A stretch of DNA of 64,000 nt from Phycisphaerales bacterium (GTDB taxonomy: Bacteria > Planctomycetota > Phycisphaerae > UBA1845 > Fen-1342). Shown here piece by piece: positions 51,264 through 61,021 of the stretch (the stretch's first letter is position 1; each line of letters begins with the position of its first letter). Made by a program: the position numbers and the translations under genes. Where the stretch lies: positions 620,001 to 684,000 of the forward strand of contig JADJWG010000001.1 of the NCBI GenBank assembly GCA_016716475.1. Reading direction: 5' to 3'. The notes under the pieces were generated by a model. It did not search any database, had not been told where the DNA came from, and saw only the letters and a program-made list of their open reading frames with translations.

Positions 51264-52667
51264 ATGAGGCAGGATTCAGCCCGGACGGTCGTTGGCAGCG
51301 TGCTGGTGCTGGCACTGACCGTTTCGACCGGTGCTGCCCAGGAGGGCTGGATTCCGCTGTTCAACGGGCGGGACCTCTCCGGTTGGAAGAAGCTGGGCGG
51401 GTCGGCCCCCTTTCACGTCGAGGACGGCGCCATCGTGGGAACCTTCGTCGCAGATCCCGCGAACACATTCCTCACCACGGAACAGACCTTCGGCGACTTC
51501 GTGCTCGAATTCGAGTTCCGGATCGAGGCGGGTGTGAACTCCGGCGTGCAGTTCCGCAGTCTCAGCACGCCCGAGATCCTGGACGGCCGAGTGCACGGCT
51601 ACCAGTACGAAATCGATCCGTCGGAGCGCGGTTTCACGGGGGGTATCTATGACGAGGCACGGCGCGGCTGGGTGTATCCCGTGACGTTGAACCCGCCGGC
51701 CCGCAGGGAATTGAAAACGGGCGTCTGGCACACGGGCCGCATCGAGTGCGTCGGAACCGCGGTGCGCACCTGGTTGAATGATCAACCGGTTGCACACCTG
51801 ATCGACGATGCTACCGCGCGCGGCTTCGTGGCCCTGCAGGTGCATGGTGTGGCGGCCGATGCAGCCGGCGTGGGGCGTACCGTGCGGTGGCGGAACCTGC
51901 GCATCCGAACCGATCCGCGACAGCCATCGCCCCCGGACGAGCTCTTCATCCGGAATCTGCGCCCGAATGAGCTCAGCGCCGCGGAACGCACACAGGGCTG
52001 GGAGCTCCTGTTTGACGGCCGCACCACCGCTGGTTGGCGCGGCGCGCAGCGGGCGCCCTTCCCGCGTACCGGCTGGGTGGTGCGCGATGGCATGCTGGTC
52101 GTGCGTCCGGCGGACGGGGGCTCTGCAGCGGGCGCCGCGGAGGCCGGCGGCGATCTCGTGACCGAGCGAACCTTTGCGGCGTTCGAGCTCCAGTTCGAGT
52201 TCTGGCTGACGCCGGGCGCGAACAGTGGCGTCAAGTACTACGTGGTCGCACAAGCCGCGGACACGGGGCACGGAACGATCACGCTGGGGCCCGAGTATCA
52301 GATCCTCGACGATGAGCGGCACCCCGATGCCCAGCTCGGCGTGGGGGGCAATCGCACGCTGGCATCGCTCTACGACCTGGTCGCAGCGGCACGGACGGTA
52401 GACGGGCAGGGTGTGCCGCGCTCCGTCGGCGCATGGAACCACGGACGCATCATCGCGAATCCGGACGGCCGGATCGAGCACTGGCTCAATGGCTATCGCG
52501 TGCTGGTGTACGAGCGTGGCTCGGAATCCTTCGCAGCGCTCGTAGCTGCCAGCAAGTTCCGGGACATACCCGATTTCGGTCAGGCCGCGCGCGGCCCCAT
52601 CCTGCTGCAGGATCATGGGGACGAGGTGCGCTTCCGCAGTCTCAAGGTGCGCGTGTTGGCGGAGTGA
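51264..52667 (+). CDS. Duplicated 3-keto-disaccharide hydrolase domain protein (DUF1080), exported
   Basis: A 467-aa protein with a signal peptide (VVGSVLVLALTVSTGAAQ). Two DUF1080/concanavalin-like domains lie in tandem: WIPLFNGRDLSGWKK to about residue 225, and WELLFDGRTTAGWRG from about residue 250 to the end. Each has the family pattern FEFRIEAGVNSGVQFR / FEFWLTPGANSGVKYY and YQYEIDP / YQILDDERHPD. The family includes enzymes that cut 3-keto-glycosides after oxidation at C3 by a Gfo/Idh/MocA enzyme, which is the gene just upstream. GGAAGG lies about nine bases before the ATG. Confidence 0.9.
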   Translation: MRQDSARTVVGSVLVLALTVSTGAAQEGWIPLFNGRDLSGWKKLGGSAPFHVEDGAIVGTFVADPANTFLTTEQTFGDFVLEFEFRIEAGVNSGVQFRSLSTPEILDGRVHGYQYEIDPSERGFTGGIYDEARRGWVYPVTLNPPARRELKTGVWHTGRIECVGTAVRTWLNDQPVAHLIDDATARGFVALQVHGVAADAAGVGRTVRWRNLRIRTDPRQPSPPDELFIRNLRPNELSAAERTQGWELLFDGRTTAGWRGAQRAPFPRTGWVVRDGMLVVRPADGGSAAGAAEAGGDLVTERTFAAFELQFEFWLTPGANSGVKYYVVAQAADTGHGTITLGPEYQILDDERHPDAQLGVGGNRTLASLYDLVAAARTVDGQGVPRSVGAWNHGRIIANPDGRIEHWLNGYRVLVYERGSESFAALVAASKFRDIPDFGQAARGPILLQDHGDEVRFRSLKVRVLAE

Positions 52668-52690
52668 CGGTGCCGCCGCGAGGGCGCCGC

Positions 52691-54382
52691 TCAGCGCGGC
52701 CCGGCATAGGACTCGAAGAACTCCGCCTCTGCCGCTACGGTGCCGATCAGCACGAGTTCAGCCCCGGCAGGCAGCATTGCGGTCGGTGGTGGATTGATGT
52801 GCGTCACACCATGATCACGTATCGCGATGACGGTGCAGCCCGTGTCTCGGCGGATGGAGGTCTGGGCGAGCGTGCGTCCCACCAGAGTCGGGGGCACCGG
52901 GATCTTGAAGACGTCCAGGCCCTCTGCGAGCATTAGCACGGAACTGCGCTGCGCGAGATTCAGGATCGCATTGGCGCCCATCGACGTGTGTGACATCACG
53001 AAGTCGGCCCCGGCTCGGTGCAGCGTCGGCAGGTTGCGCTCCAGCGTGGCACGGCTCACAATCTGGATGTCCGGCCGCAGACGGCGGCAATACAGCGTCA
53101 GATAGATATTCGTGTTGTCGTCGTTGGTCGTAATGAGAACCGTGGGCGCCTTCATGATGCCGGCCGCTTTGAGCACCTCAATCTCAGCGGCATCACCCAG
53201 CACCAGCTTGCTCTCATCGGCGACGCGCCCAGACACCTTCTCCACGATGCGGTAATCGACGCCGCGCTGTTCCAGAGCGCGAGCCGTGGCCCGTCCGATG
53301 CGCCCGCCCCCCAGGATCACGGCCGGGGCGGCGGAGACGTTGTAAATGCAGAAGTGCTCATCATAGCTCTCCAACTGCGCCTGGGTCCCGGCGAGCAGCA
53401 GTACGGTGTGGTCACTGATGCGCGTGTCAGGACCGGCCACTTCGAAGCGTCCGCGCTCCCATACCCCGATGACATTCACACCCAGTTCGGAGAGCCGGTT
53501 CTCGCGCAACGTCCTGCCGACGAGCGGGGTGCGGGTGGCGTTGGCCTCAGCGATCAGCAGACTGTCGAAGTGTCCAATGACGTGCGTCATCGCATCACCG
53601 CCGAGCACGCGCCGGGCGAGTGAGGCACCCAGCATCTCCGGCAGGTGCAGGACGTGCGAGCCACCGGCGAGCGTCAGGATGTCCACCGAGGCCGCATTGT
53701 TGACCGTCGCGATGACCGGCACCCGGTCGCTCACTTCCCGGACAGTGGCGATGACGTTGGCATTGACGGTGTCGACTGCCGTCGTTGCCACCAGCGCGGC
53801 CTGGGCCACACGGACCGCGGTGTACGATTCCGGTCGGTCGAGGTCACCGAAGACCACATTCAAACCCGCATCATGCAGCCGCAGGGCCTCGGCCTGATCG
53901 GGGATCAGCAGGACGTAGGGCTGCTGCTGCTGCTTGAGCTTGCTGATCAGCGCGGCCGCCAGGGGGTCGTAGTTCGTCAGGATGACGTGTCCGCGGAGCG
54001 TGGCGGGGGCTTCGCGCGGCGTACGCGAGGCCTCGTGGGCCTCGATCCACGGAGCATAGAAAAACTGGATGAAGGTAAAGGGCAGCAGACACAGCAGGAA
54101 AACAACGCCGGACAACAGTACGACGATCGAGAAGAGCCGCCCGAGGTCACTTTCAAAGGTAATGTCGCCGAAACCCAGGGTCGTCATGACCGTGAGAGTC
54201 CAGTAGAAACCGGTCACCCACGAGTGCTCCTGCTGCTCCCACTTCATGAGGTAGTGGAAAAAGACGCTGTAACTGCAGATCAACAAGCAGATCACGGCGA
54301 GGAAACGCAGCAGGGCGCCGAAGTTCCGCTGGCCGCGGCGATTCCGCAGGAAGTACATCAGTTGTGATGGGAGGTACTTCAT
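52691..54382 (-). CDS. Potassium channel with two RCK (TrkA-N/C) domains
   Basis: A 563-aa protein. One pore module: a membrane helix (about 24-44), pore loop with selectivity filter MTTLGFGDI (Thr67 to Asp73) and a second helix (about 88-110). It is followed by two regulator-of-conductance modules, each with a Rossmann part (GHVILTNYDPLAAAL near 130; AVILGGGRIGRATARAL near 340) and C-terminal parts. The end of the protein has a TrkA-C-like unit (RRDTGCTVIAIRDHG). NAD- or nucleotide-gated potassium flux is the expected role. Tandem RCK domains on one chain are less common than a single one. Confidence 0.92.
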   Translation of the reverse strand: MKYLPSQLMYFLRNRRGQRNFGALLRFLAVICLLICSYSVFFHYLMKWEQQEHSWVTGFYWTLTVMTTLGFGDITFESDLGRLFSIVVLLSGVVFLLCLLPFTFIQFFYAPWIEAHEASRTPREAPATLRGHVILTNYDPLAAALISKLKQQQQPYVLLIPDQAEALRLHDAGLNVVFGDLDRPESYTAVRVAQAALVATTAVDTVNANVIATVREVSDRVPVIATVNNAASVDILTLAGGSHVLHLPEMLGASLARRVLGGDAMTHVIGHFDSLLIAEANATRTPLVGRTLRENRLSELGVNVIGVWERGRFEVAGPDTRISDHTVLLLAGTQAQLESYDEHFCIYNVSAAPAVILGGGRIGRATARALEQRGVDYRIVEKVSGRVADESKLVLGDAAEIEVLKAAGIMKAPTVLITTNDDNTNIYLTLYCRRLRPDIQIVSRATLERNLPTLHRAGADFVMSHTSMGANAILNLAQRSSVLMLAEGLDVFKIPVPPTLVGRTLAQTSIRRDTGCTVIAIRDHGVTHINPPPTAMLPAGAELVLIGTVAAEAEFFESYAGPR

Positions 54383-54799
54383 CGTGCCGGCTCCGGGCGC
54401 GGCTCCGAGCCGCGCCACTCCTGCGTCGGATTATGACCCGTGGCGTCCGCCGATGCGAGAAGGGATTTTCGCGGCTGAAAACGAGCACGCCGATGCGCGC
54501 CAGGGGTCCCCTTTCACTTGCAGTCGCCCGGTGTATGGCAAGGCCATACTCATCCAGTGGGAGCAACCCACGTTCGCAAGGGCGCACTTCCGCAACGCAC
54601 GGCACCCCCCCTTGCCACTGCTGAGAGTCACCTGTGCAACTGAGCACACGGATGTTCGATGCGCCCACAGTTCCATTCCCACCCAAGCGTGCGGCCAGTC
54701 CACAGCGGAGTATACTGCCAGCGCGAACAGTGGCACCGGAATCCGACGTGCCTGCAGGGAGTCTGCACCGGCGGTGCCGCCCTGACCGGAGGACTTGGT
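54383..54799. other. Divergent intergenic region between the K+ channel and the RND efflux pair
   Basis: 417 bp without a supported gene. It has a small inverted repeat TTTTC-N6-GAAAA (54466-54481) near the channel gene and a -10-like TATACT at 54711-54716, about 85 bp before the efflux gene start, without a matching -35. Open frames here are compositionally non-coding. Confidence 0.45.
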
Positions 54800-55951
54800 G
54801 TGAGCAAATCCGGCGGCCTCGCCCGCACATTGGCACTCGGGGGCATCTTCACCCTGGTGGTCATTGGCCTGCTGCTTTGGCTGGCGGGTGTATTCACGCC
54901 GAAGATCGATCGCGCGCACCACACGGAAGTCACCGGGCGCGCGCGGCCGGCGCCCCCGGGCTTATCCACTGCGACCGTCAGGACCGCCACGGTACCGGTG
55001 GTCGAAACTGCGGTCGGGACGGTCGGTGCGGTGCATGAGTCAGCCGTATCGGCGAAAATCCTCGCACGCATCACTGAGATCAACGGCCGGGCCGGGCAAC
55101 TGGTCGCGGAGGGAGACGTGCTCGTCCAGCTGGATGATGCTGATCTGCGAGCCCGGTTGCAGCAGGCCGAGGCCGCGCAGCGCTCCGCGGAGGCCGCGTA
55201 TGAGCAGGCCCGCACCGAGCACGATCGCATTGCGGCGCTGTTCGAACAGGCGCGGGCCTCCCGGACGGAATTCGACCGCGCCGGCACCGACCTGCGCCGA
55301 GCCGCAGCCGAGAGTGAGCGCGCCGCACAGATGAAAATCGAGTTGGAAACCATGCTTTCCTATGCGACCCTCCGCAGCCCGCTGAACGGCGTCGTGGTCG
55401 ACCGGTTGGCCGAGGTCGGCGATACGGCCGTTCCGGGTCAGCCCTTGTTGCGGGTTTACGATCCGACACACATGCAGCTCATCGCGCGCGTCCGGGAGTC
55501 ACTCACCCGGCACATGCGTGTGGGAGAGGACATTGAGGTTGCCATCGATGCGCTTGACTTGGTGTGCTCCGGCCAGATCAGCGAAATTGTCCCCGCCGCC
55601 GAGGGTGCCAGCCGCACGTTCGCGGTGAAGGTGACCGGGCCGTGCCCGCCGGGGGCGTACGCGGGGATGTTCGGCCGGCTGATCATCCCGCTCGGGGAGG
55701 AGCAAACCCTGGTCATTCCGACGGAGGCGGTTCAGCGTGTCGGGCAACTCACCCTGGTGGATGTCGTGCGCGCCAGTGGTGCCGCGAACCCGATGGCACT
55801 GGAGCGTCGCAGCGTGCGGCTGGGACGCCAATTCGACGATGGCACGGTCGAGGTGCTGGCGGGGTTGAGCGCGGGTGAACGGATCGCGCTGGGCACGGCG
55901 ACACACGCGCCCGATCCGGTCGGCGACGCCGAAACAGGAGCGGCCTCATGA
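54800..55951 (+). CDS. RND efflux periplasmic adaptor (membrane fusion protein)
   Basis: A 383-aa adaptor of the HlyD/AcrA family. It has an N-terminal membrane anchor (LALGGIFTLVVIGLLLWLAGVF), a lipoyl-like half motif (TEINGRAGQLVAEGDVLVQLDDADL), a helical hairpin (QAEAAQRSAEAAYEQARTEH, then RASRTEFDRAGTDLRRAAAE), a second lipoyl half (LRSPLNGVVVDRLAEVGDTA) and a beta-barrel domain. Start: GTG with GGAGG seven bases upstream. It overlaps the permease gene by ATGA. No outer-membrane factor is encoded nearby. Confidence 0.92.
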   Translation: MSKSGGLARTLALGGIFTLVVIGLLLWLAGVFTPKIDRAHHTEVTGRARPAPPGLSTATVRTATVPVVETAVGTVGAVHESAVSAKILARITEINGRAGQLVAEGDVLVQLDDADLRARLQQAEAAQRSAEAAYEQARTEHDRIAALFEQARASRTEFDRAGTDLRRAAAESERAAQMKIELETMLSYATLRSPLNGVVVDRLAEVGDTAVPGQPLLRVYDPTHMQLIARVRESLTRHMRVGEDIEVAIDALDLVCSGQISEIVPAAEGASRTFAVKVTGPCPPGAYAGMFGRLIIPLGEEQTLVIPTEAVQRVGQLTLVDVVRASGAANPMALERRSVRLGRQFDDGTVEVLAGLSAGERIALGTATHAPDPVGDAETGAAS

Positions 55952-58900
55952 GCCGGGCGGGCACCCACCACTGGATGAACGCGGTTGTCCGTACTTTCCT
56001 CTATTCCAACCTGTCGCTGGTGCTGGTACTGCTGGCGGCGGCGCTGGGGATCGCAGCCCTGCTGGTCACCCCGCGGGAAGAAGACCCGCAAATCATCGTG
56101 CCGCTCGCCGACGTGTATGTGAATTTCCCGGGACATTCGGCCGAGGAAGTCGAGCGGCTGGTGAGCACACCCCTGGAGAAGCTGCTCTACCAGATCGACG
56201 GGGTGGAGTATGTCTACTCCATGTCGCAACGCGACCAGGCGATCATCACGGTGCGATTCTATGTGGGTGAGGACCGTGAGCGCAGTCTGGTGAAGCTGTA
56301 TAAACGCATCGACGAGCATCTCGAACTGGTGCCGCCCGGCGTCACCGGCTGGGTGGTGAAGCCGGTCGAGATTGATGACGTACCCATCGTCACCCTCACG
56401 CTGACCAGCGCGCAGGCCGATGAACACGCGCTACGCCGTGTCGGTGAGGAACTGGTCGAGCGGCTGGCCGCCGTGCCGAATACGTCGCGCGCGTACCTCA
56501 TCGGCGGGCAACCACGGCAGGTGCACGTCTGGCTGGATCCTGACCGGATGGAGGCCTACGGCGTAGGCCCTCACGATCTGGAGCGCGCGATCGACGGGGC
56601 GAATGTGCTCCGGACGGTGGGGCGTTTCGCGCGGGGCGATGAGGTCGTCACGGTGGCGGCGGGCCCGACCTTCACGGACGTGACTGCGTTGCGGGACGTC
56701 GTCGTGCGTGTGGTCGGCGAGAGCCCGGTCTTTTTGAAGGATGTCGCCGAGGTGCGGGACGAGCCCGGCGAAGTGACGCAGTTCGTGCGACACGGTTGGG
56801 GCCCCGCACACGACTATCCGGCGCACCACGGGTTCCCGGGGCAGCGGTGCGGGCCGCCGGCCGTGGTACCGACGACGACGGGACAGGCGCTGCCGGCTGT
56901 CACGCTTGCCATCGCGAAGAAACGGGGCACGAACGCGGTCTGGGTGGCCAACGCGGTACTGGCGGAGGCGGAGCGCCTGCGGGCGGAGATCGTGCCGGAT
57001 GACATGGAACTGGTGGTCACGCGCAACGCCGGCCTGACCGCGAACGAGAAAGTCAATGAGCTGGTTGAGGCGTTGGCGGTGGCCGTGTTTATCGTGATTG
57101 CGCTGCTGACGCTAGCGCTGGGCTGGCGCGAGGCGCTGATCGTGGCCGTCGCAGTGCCGGTCGTCTTCGGCCTGACGCTGACCGTGAATTACCTGTGCGG
57201 ATACTCGATCAATCGCGTGACCCTCTTCGCACTCATCCTCTCGCTGGGCCTGCTGGTCGACGACCCGATCGTCGACGTCGAGAACATCGTGCGGCATTTC
57301 AAGATGCGCCTCGCGGCCACGCGCGAGATTGTCGTTGAAGCCATCGCCGAAATCCGCCCGCCGCTGATCACCGCCACCTTCGCGGTGATTGCCTCCTTCC
57401 TGCCGCTGTTCTTCATCACGGGCATGATGGGGCCGTACATGGGACCGATGGCGTTGAACGTGCCGATCGCCATGCTCATGTCCCTGCTGGTCGCCTTTAC
57501 GATCACGCCGTGGATGACCTACCACGTGCTGCGACGGCGCTACGCCGGACAGGGCGTGGTACCCGCAGGAGCCGGGGTTGATCCCGACGAAGCCCAGGCG
57601 GCCGCAGTTCGGGCGAGCAAGCTGTACCGCTCGTTCGCCGGCCTGATGCGCCCGCTGCTGCGGTCGCGACGGGCTGCGTGGGGCTTCCTTGGCATCATGG
57701 GTGCCCTGCTCGTCGGTACCGGTCTACTGGCGGCTGTGCGCGCCGTGCCGCTGAAGATGCTGCCCTTCGACAACAAGAATGAGCTGTTGCTGGTGCTCGA
57801 CTTCGACGAGGGCACGACGCTTGAGCGTGCCGACGCCTGTGTGCGCGCCATGGAGGCGCTGCTGGCGACACGCACCGAAGTCGTGAACTACATCTCGTAT
57901 GTCGGCACGGCCTCGCCGATCGACTTCAACGGACTCGTCCGACACTACTATCTGCGGCAAGGGCCGCACGTGGCGGAGATCCGTCTGAACCTCGTCGAGA
58001 AGCGCAGCCGCTCGCTCCAGAGTCATGCCTTGGGCCTGGCCCTGCGGGATGAGCTCGAGGCCCTTGCGACCGAGCATCGGGCGCTCGTAAGCATCGTCGA
58101 ATCCCCGCCCGGTCCACCGGTCATCAAAACGCTGGTCGCGGAAGTGCGCGGCCAGCCACACCACGGCTATGACCAGTTGGCGTCGACCGCGGAAGTCATC
58201 GCCGCTCGGCTGCGGCGTGAGCCCGCGGTCGTCGAGGTCGACACCAGTCTCGAAACGCAGCCGCGGCGCCTGACCTTTGTCGTCGACCGCGAAAAGGCCG
58301 CCTTGCATGGGACCACCGTACGCCAGATTGCGGACACGTTTGCGATCACGCTCGGCGGGCGGACCGTCGGCACGATCCGCGACCCGGCTGAGCGGCAGCC
58401 CCTGCCAATCCGCCTGCGCCTGCCCGAGCCGCTGCGCTCGGGGGCCTTCGAGTTGGCGCGCCTGACGGTACCGGGCGCCGACGGGGCCCTGACCGCGCTC
58501 AGTGAACTCGGTCGCTGGGAGGAAGACACGGTCGAGCGGACGATCTACCACAAGAACCTCCAACGGGTGGTCTACGTCTTCGCAGAAATTGCGGGTCGCC
58601 CCCCGGCGGAAGTCGTGCTGGACATCAGCGCGGATCGGCGGGAACTGGCCGCGACCGGCGACAGCACTCCGGTGGAGCACGTCGGCAACGGTTGGGTATC
58701 TGGCGCGGCGCCCGCCCCCCTCGCAACACGCACGTACTTCAACAATGGTGGCGGCGTAGCGTGGGCCATCCCGCCCACCTTCGACTTGACGTTCGCCGGC
58801 GAGGGCGAGTGGCAGATCACGCTCGACGTGTTCCGCGATCTCGGCCTGGCCTTCGCCGCGGCGCTGGTGGCGATCTATATCCTGCTCGTGGCGCAACTCC

Positions 58901-59397
58901 GCTCGTTCGGCCTGCCGCTAGTCGTGATGCTCGCGATTCCACTCACGATCATCGGCATCATGCCGGGGTTCTGGTTGTTGAACCTGCTCACCGCACAGAA
59001 CGTGGGCGGCTACGCCGACCCGGTGTTCTTCACGGCCACCGGCATGATCGGCATGATCGCTCTGGCCGGCATCGTCACGCGCCAGGCGGTCATCATCATC
59101 GACTTCATCCATCTCTCGTTGCAGCGCGGCCGGGGCCTGGTGGATGCGATCCTCGAAAGCTGCACGGTCCGACTCCGGCCGATCCTCTTGACGGTAGCGA
59201 CGGCGATGCTGTCCGCCGCCCCGATCGTCATCGACCCGATCTTTTCCGGACTGGCGTGGGCGCTGATCTTCGGGCTGTTCGCATCGACCGTCTTCACCCT
59301 GTTCGTGATCCCCGTCGCCTACTGGCTGATCTATGCCAACCGCCCCGGCCACGGCGCCGCACCGGTCGCGGCAGAGCCCATTGGCACGGGAATGTAG
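55948..59397 (+). CDS. RND family efflux permease
   Basis: A 1149-aa inner-membrane pump of the AcrB/CzcA superfamily, driven by the proton gradient. The N-terminus has VRTFLYSNLSLVLVLLAAAL then TPREEDPQIIVPLADVYVNFPG; the central membrane block has ILSLGLLVDDPIVDVENIVR with the acidic residues of TM4; the second half mirrors this with IALAGIVTRQAVIIIDFIHLS. It is longer than the usual 1030-1050 residues, mostly through longer periplasmic loops. The substrate group cannot be told; residues around TM4 fit neither the classical metal (CzcA) nor the HAE1 pattern exactly. Confidence 0.92.
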   Translation: MSRAGTHHWMNAVVRTFLYSNLSLVLVLLAAALGIAALLVTPREEDPQIIVPLADVYVNFPGHSAEEVERLVSTPLEKLLYQIDGVEYVYSMSQRDQAIITVRFYVGEDRERSLVKLYKRIDEHLELVPPGVTGWVVKPVEIDDVPIVTLTLTSAQADEHALRRVGEELVERLAAVPNTSRAYLIGGQPRQVHVWLDPDRMEAYGVGPHDLERAIDGANVLRTVGRFARGDEVVTVAAGPTFTDVTALRDVVVRVVGESPVFLKDVAEVRDEPGEVTQFVRHGWGPAHDYPAHHGFPGQRCGPPAVVPTTTGQALPAVTLAIAKKRGTNAVWVANAVLAEAERLRAEIVPDDMELVVTRNAGLTANEKVNELVEALAVAVFIVIALLTLALGWREALIVAVAVPVVFGLTLTVNYLCGYSINRVTLFALILSLGLLVDDPIVDVENIVRHFKMRLAATREIVVEAIAEIRPPLITATFAVIASFLPLFFITGMMGPYMGPMALNVPIAMLMSLLVAFTITPWMTYHVLRRRYAGQGVVPAGAGVDPDEAQAAAVRASKLYRSFAGLMRPLLRSRRAAWGFLGIMGALLVGTGLLAAVRAVPLKMLPFDNKNELLLVLDFDEGTTLERADACVRAMEALLATRTEVVNYISYVGTASPIDFNGLVRHYYLRQGPHVAEIRLNLVEKRSRSLQSHALGLALRDELEALATEHRALVSIVESPPGPPVIKTLVAEVRGQPHHGYDQLASTAEVIAARLRREPAVVEVDTSLETQPRRLTFVVDREKAALHGTTVRQIADTFAITLGGRTVGTIRDPAERQPLPIRLRLPEPLRSGAFELARLTVPGADGALTALSELGRWEEDTVERTIYHKNLQRVVYVFAEIAGRPPAEVVLDISADRRELAATGDSTPVEHVGNGWVSGAAPAPLATRTYFNNGGGVAWAIPPTFDLTFAGEGEWQITLDVFRDLGLAFAAALVAIYILLVAQLRSFGLPLVVMLAIPLTIIGIMPGFWLLNLLTAQNVGGYADPVFFTATGMIGMIALAGIVTRQAVIIIDFIHLSLQRGRGLVDAILESCTVRLRPILLTVATAMLSAAPIVIDPIFSGLAWALIFGLFASTVFTLFVIPVAYWLIYANRPGHGAAPVAAEPIGTGM

Positions 59398-59592
59398 ACG
59401 GAAAGAAGCCACCGCCGGCCAGGGCGAAGTTCACGCCGGGCACAACAACTGGCGTGTCCGACGCCCTCCGCATTCCGGTTTGAATCGCTCCGCCGAACCT
59501 GCTACTCTGCCGGGCTGTTGCGCCCGCGTCCGGCCGACCTTCGGCATTGGCGACCGAGACGATCGGGAGCACCTCACCGCAGGAAGATGAAC

Positions 59593-60912
59593 ATGACCGC
59601 CAGCGACTCCGGTCCCCAGTATGTCGTCGCGCCCGAACAGCGCATTCCACTCTGCGACTACCCCGGCCAGATGGCCCCGATTCCGCCCTCGCGGATGTTC
59701 CTGATCAACAAGTCGCTCAAGACCTATCTCGAGCGCAACCCCGGCGGGCAGGTGTTCGATGCCTCCCAGGGGGACGGCGGCGCCAGTCTTCCGGGTGTTC
59801 CCGTTCCGATCCTGGAGTCCGCCCACCAGTTACAGCTCGAACACGGCACCTCGTACGACATGCCTTTCGGCTGCGACGCCTTCCGCAAAGCCGTCGTCGA
59901 GGACTACTGGCAGCTCGACGCCGCCACCGGCCTCGGGCCGCAGAATGTGCTCGCTGGCGTAGGCGGGCGTGACATCCTCGTGAAGGCCTACGGGGCGATG
60001 CTGACGCTCGGGGCCGGCCGCATGGGCGACGTGTTGCTCACTACGCGCGTGCCGTGGATCAGCTACAACTGGGGCCCCTACGGCGTGGGGGCCAACGTGC
60101 TGCTCGCGCCCGGCGACCCACTAGCCGGCTGGGCGTACACGGCCGACAGCATCCGCGCGTGCGTCGAGTTCGCTGCGCGGGAGGGCCGCCAGATCGCCGG
60201 CATCCTCATCACCTGCCCCGACAACCCGACCGGCAAGACCCTCTCCGCGGAGGAGCAGCTCGCCCTTGGAAAGGCCGCCCTGGCCGCCGGCGTGAGCTTC
60301 GTGCTCTATGACTGGATGTACCACTGGGTCACGGACGAAGCGCCGATGAACCTCAACCGGTTTATCACGCAATTCGATACCCGTGAGCGGCCGCGCGTGA
60401 TGATCCTCGACGGCATCACGAAGTCGCTCGGCGGCTCGAATGTACGCAACGCGCACCTCATCGCGTCGGAGGATGTGATCAAGTTCATCACCAGCCGGGC
60501 CTCCCACGCGGTGATCCCCAGCTTCCACAGCCAGGCCGTCGCGATCGCCGCCTTTCGACAGGGCTTTGCCCGGGCCGCGGCTCCGATCATCGGCCCCACC
60601 AATGCCAGTCGGCAACTTGTTCGCAAGTTCGTGGCCGCCCGGCAACTGACGGCGATTCTCGGCCAGGGCTACTACGCCTTCTTCAACGTCGCCCCGTGGC
60701 TGCGGGCGGCCGGACTGTCCAGCTCGGAGGCCCTCGGCCAGGTGCTCGCCGAGGAGCACGGCGTCGCGATCGTGCCGGGCTCCTTCTTCTCGCACCACGG
60801 TGACGACTGGATTCGCTTCTCGTACGCCACGCCGCCGGAGCGCACGCAGGGGGCGCTGGACCGCCTGATGGACGGACTCGCCGCACTCGAAAGCGGCGGG
60901 GCGCGCGACTGA
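59593..60912 (+). CDS. PLP-dependent aminotransferase, class I/II
   Basis: A 439-aa fold-type I enzyme. Visible parts are FDASQGDGGASLPG (substrate-binding start), YDMPFGCDAFRKAV, VGGRDILVKAYGAM, ITCPDNPTGKTLS, the PLP Lys277 in ILDGITKSLGGSNVRNAH and WIRFSYATPPER with the carboxylate-binding Arg. The ATG at 59593 is chosen over 59587 because AGGA is then eight bases away. It is encoded just before, and in the same direction as, the ligase-M20 fusion (109 bp apart), suggesting a shared pathway. Confidence 0.88.
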   Translation: MTASDSGPQYVVAPEQRIPLCDYPGQMAPIPPSRMFLINKSLKTYLERNPGGQVFDASQGDGGASLPGVPVPILESAHQLQLEHGTSYDMPFGCDAFRKAVVEDYWQLDAATGLGPQNVLAGVGGRDILVKAYGAMLTLGAGRMGDVLLTTRVPWISYNWGPYGVGANVLLAPGDPLAGWAYTADSIRACVEFAAREGRQIAGILITCPDNPTGKTLSAEEQLALGKAALAAGVSFVLYDWMYHWVTDEAPMNLNRFITQFDTRERPRVMILDGITKSLGGSNVRNAHLIASEDVIKFITSRASHAVIPSFHSQAVAIAAFRQGFARAAAPIIGPTNASRQLVRKFVAARQLTAILGQGYYAFFNVAPWLRAAGLSSSEALGQVLAEEHGVAIVPGSFFSHHGDDWIRFSYATPPERTQGALDRLMDGLAALESGGARD

Positions 60913-60933
60913 CCAACCATGCACGCGCGGCAC

Positions 60934-60947
60934 CGCCGGTACCGGCG
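60934..60947. terminator. Palindrome between the aminotransferase and the fusion gene
   Basis: CGCCGGTACCGGCG, a perfect 14-bp palindrome flanked by GCGG and CCGC that can extend the stem with a bulge. It lies 22 bp after the aminotransferase stop. It could be a weak terminator, an attenuating hairpin or a protein-binding site; there is no T run. Confidence 0.3.
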
Positions 60948-61021
60948 CCGCAGTAAAATCGAAGCAGGCACCTTCCGCGGGCGGCGCCGGCCGCCCGCTC
61001 GCAACCCCCGGTGACCTTGAG

